A stretch of 6,736 nucleotides of DNA from Lentisphaerota bacterium. GTDB lineage: Bacteria > Verrucomicrobiota > Kiritimatiellia > JAAZAB01. The position numbers and the translations under genes were made by a program. The stretch spans positions 1 to 6,736 of the forward strand of contig JACQHI010000456.1 in assembly GCA_016199105.1 (NCBI GenBank), read 5' to 3'. Shown here one piece after another: positions 5,763 through 6,736 of this stretch. Under the pieces are notes generated by a model. The model did not search any database and was not told the DNA's origin. It saw only the letters and a program-made list of their open reading frames with translations. Numbering within the stretch: the stretch's first letter is position 1; every line of letters begins with the position of its first letter.

Positions 5763-6736
5763 TTGACCAAGAATGACATCCGCCGTGACGAACATACCTT
5801 TCGCGGAAAACGTGTGTTGGTGACCGGGGCCGCCGGTTTCACAGGGAGGGCGCTCGTCAAACGCCTGCTGGAGGCAGGCGCCGAGGTGATCGCGATTGTC
5901 CGTCCGGCCCGCCAGTGTGTGGGGGAGGGGCTGAATGTGCGCTGGCATTACGGCGATGTGTTCGACGAGGCCGTGGTGCGCGCCGCCACCCGCGATGTTC
6001 ACTACATTTTTCACCTGGCGTCGCATTTCCGGGATGCGTCGGCTACCGAGGCCATGCATGTTGCCGTGCATATGCGGAGCACCCAGTTATTGGCCGCCGC
6101 GGCCTTGGGGGCCCCGGATTTTCAGCGCTTCATCCACGTGTCCACCGTGGGCGTTCACGGGCATGTGACAAAACCTCCGGCCGACGAAAACTCTCCCCTG
6201 GCGCCGGAGGACGTCTATCAGCGCACCAAGGCCGAAGCCGAAACTTGGGTGAGGGACTTTGCGGTCCGAAATTCCCTGCCCTTCACGATCGTGCGGCCCA
6301 CTCCCATCTTCGGGCCCGGGGACCGGCGTTTGCTGAAGCTCTTCCGCGTGGCGACCTGGCCGATCGTTCCGGTTCCCAGCCGTGGCTTGTGTCATTATCA
6401 CCTGATCCACGTGGACGATTTGGTCGAAGCCATGCTGGTTGCGGCGATACATCCGGCCGCGAGGAATCAGACATTCATCCTGGGTAATCCCGAGCCGATT
6501 TTAATCGAGGATTTTATCCGGCTGGCCGCCCGGGGACTCGGACGGGAACATGTCCGCTTGATCCATGTCCCTTTCTGGCCATTGTTGTGGACATCGGTTG
6601 CGTGCGAAACGGTTTGCCGCTGGTTCGGGCTCAAGCCGACGCTCAACCGGCGCCGGGTCGGTTTTTTTGTCATGAACCGCTGGTTCGACACGTCCAAGGC
6701 ACAATCTCTTCTGGGGTTCCATCCCCGGTATTCCAA
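5763..6736 (+). CDS. Second NAD(P)-dependent epimerase/dehydratase (extended SDR), TTG start, 3' end outside window
   Basis: The frame gives 324 residues with no stop and runs off the right edge near the natural end of the family (about 330 aa). GAAGFTG at 22-28 is the GxxGxxG dinucleotide site. HLASHF (84-89), Ser127 in HVSTVGVHG, and Tyr152-x-x-x-Lys156 complete the SDR catalytic set; VRPTPIFGPGD (177-187) and LIHVDDL (214-220) follow. The C-terminal region has VPFWPLLWTSVACETVCRWFG and WFDTSKAQSLLGFHP, typical of 3-beta-HSD-like extended SDRs. No ATG lies in frame before the Rossmann motif. TTG at 5763, with GGGAGG nine nt upstream, gives MTKNDIRRDEHTFRGKRVLVTG; GTG 5814 is a poorer alternative because it leaves only MLVTG. 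It is clearly paralogous to the SDR ending at 3112, sharing GVHG, a PPxDE(D/N)SP segment and FWPL at matching places. Arg48 (IVRPAR) replaces the acidic residue after strand 2, hinting at NADP(H) rather than NAD(H). Substrate unknown. Confidence 0.9.
   Translation, partial: MTKNDIRRDEHTFRGKRVLVTGAAGFTGRALVKRLLEAGAEVIAIVRPARQCVGEGLNVRWHYGDVFDEAVVRAATRDVHYIFHLASHFRDASATEAMHVAVHMRSTQLLAAAALGAPDFQRFIHVSTVGVHGHVTKPPADENSPLAPEDVYQRTKAEAETWVRDFAVRNSLPFTIVRPTPIFGPGDRRLLKLFRVATWPIVPVPSRGLCHYHLIHVDDLVEAMLVAAIHPAARNQTFILGNPEPILIEDFIRLAARGLGREHVRLIHVPFWPLLWTSVACETVCRWFGLKPTLNRRRVGFFVMNRWFDTSKAQSLLGFHPRYS

Noticed and set aside
4856..5860. Single 334-codon minus-strand gene covering the whole spacer
   Set aside because: Only the middle (about 5593-5303) looks like protein. 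The rest reads through the palindromic repeat and the antisense of the second SDR start, so I call a fragment instead.
1..6736. CRISPR array, tRNA, rRNA, insertion sequence or transposase
   Set aside because: No regularly spaced long direct repeats, no tRNA-like cloverleaf with a CCA end, no rRNA sequence that I recognise, and no transposase motif on either strand.

Overview
The window looks like a GC-rich bacterial chromosome segment. My best guess is a Gram-negative member of the PVC group (Kiritimatiellota/Verrucomicrobiota-like) or a similar environmental lineage. The basis is an FG-GAP/VCBS-type surface protein tail, a lipobox-bearing SGNH hydrolase, polysaccharide-type AsnB and SDR genes, and hairpin-rich spacers. 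The assignment is inference; there is no rRNA or other marker gene to test it.

Layout. Positions 3-185 (+) are the last 60 residues of an FG-GAP repeat protein that enters from the left edge. A perfect 17-bp hairpin overlaps its stop codon and looks like its terminator. After a spacer with short direct repeats and two hairpins comes a 220-aa SGNH/GDSL-hydrolase lipoprotein (412-1074, +). A 162-bp convergent spacer with three inverted repeats separates it from a minus-strand operon read right to left: a class I SAM-dependent methyltransferase (4859-4092), an NAD-dependent extended-SDR epimerase/dehydratase (4095-3112, ATGA overlap with the methyltransferase) and an AsnB-type glutamine amidotransferase (3105-1237, 6-nt gap). 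Upstream of the operon lies about 380 bp of non-coding DNA with a strongly structured candidate repeat (about 5030-5184). Next is a minus-strand remnant of a beta-propeller-like gene with a visible frameshift (about 5593-5242), then a short non-coding stretch. Finally a second extended SDR (5763-6736, +, no visible stop) begins at a TTG codon and runs off the right edge.

How the genes fit together. The methyltransferase, SDR and AsnB-type amidotransferase are tightly coupled and are the kinds of enzymes that build or decorate a nucleotide sugar or surface glycan: oxidation/epimerisation, methylation and amidation. The second SDR is a clear paralogue of the first, sharing a GVHG segment, a PPxDE(D/N)SP segment and an LRP/VRP...GPGD segment, and points the opposite way. 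The SGNH lipoprotein could trim or remove acyl groups from such a glycan, but that link rests on position alone. I do not see a clearly new defence or mobile system. The most unusual parts are the folded repeat at 5030-5184 and the methyltransferase-SDR-AsnB cassette with its opposed SDR paralogue.
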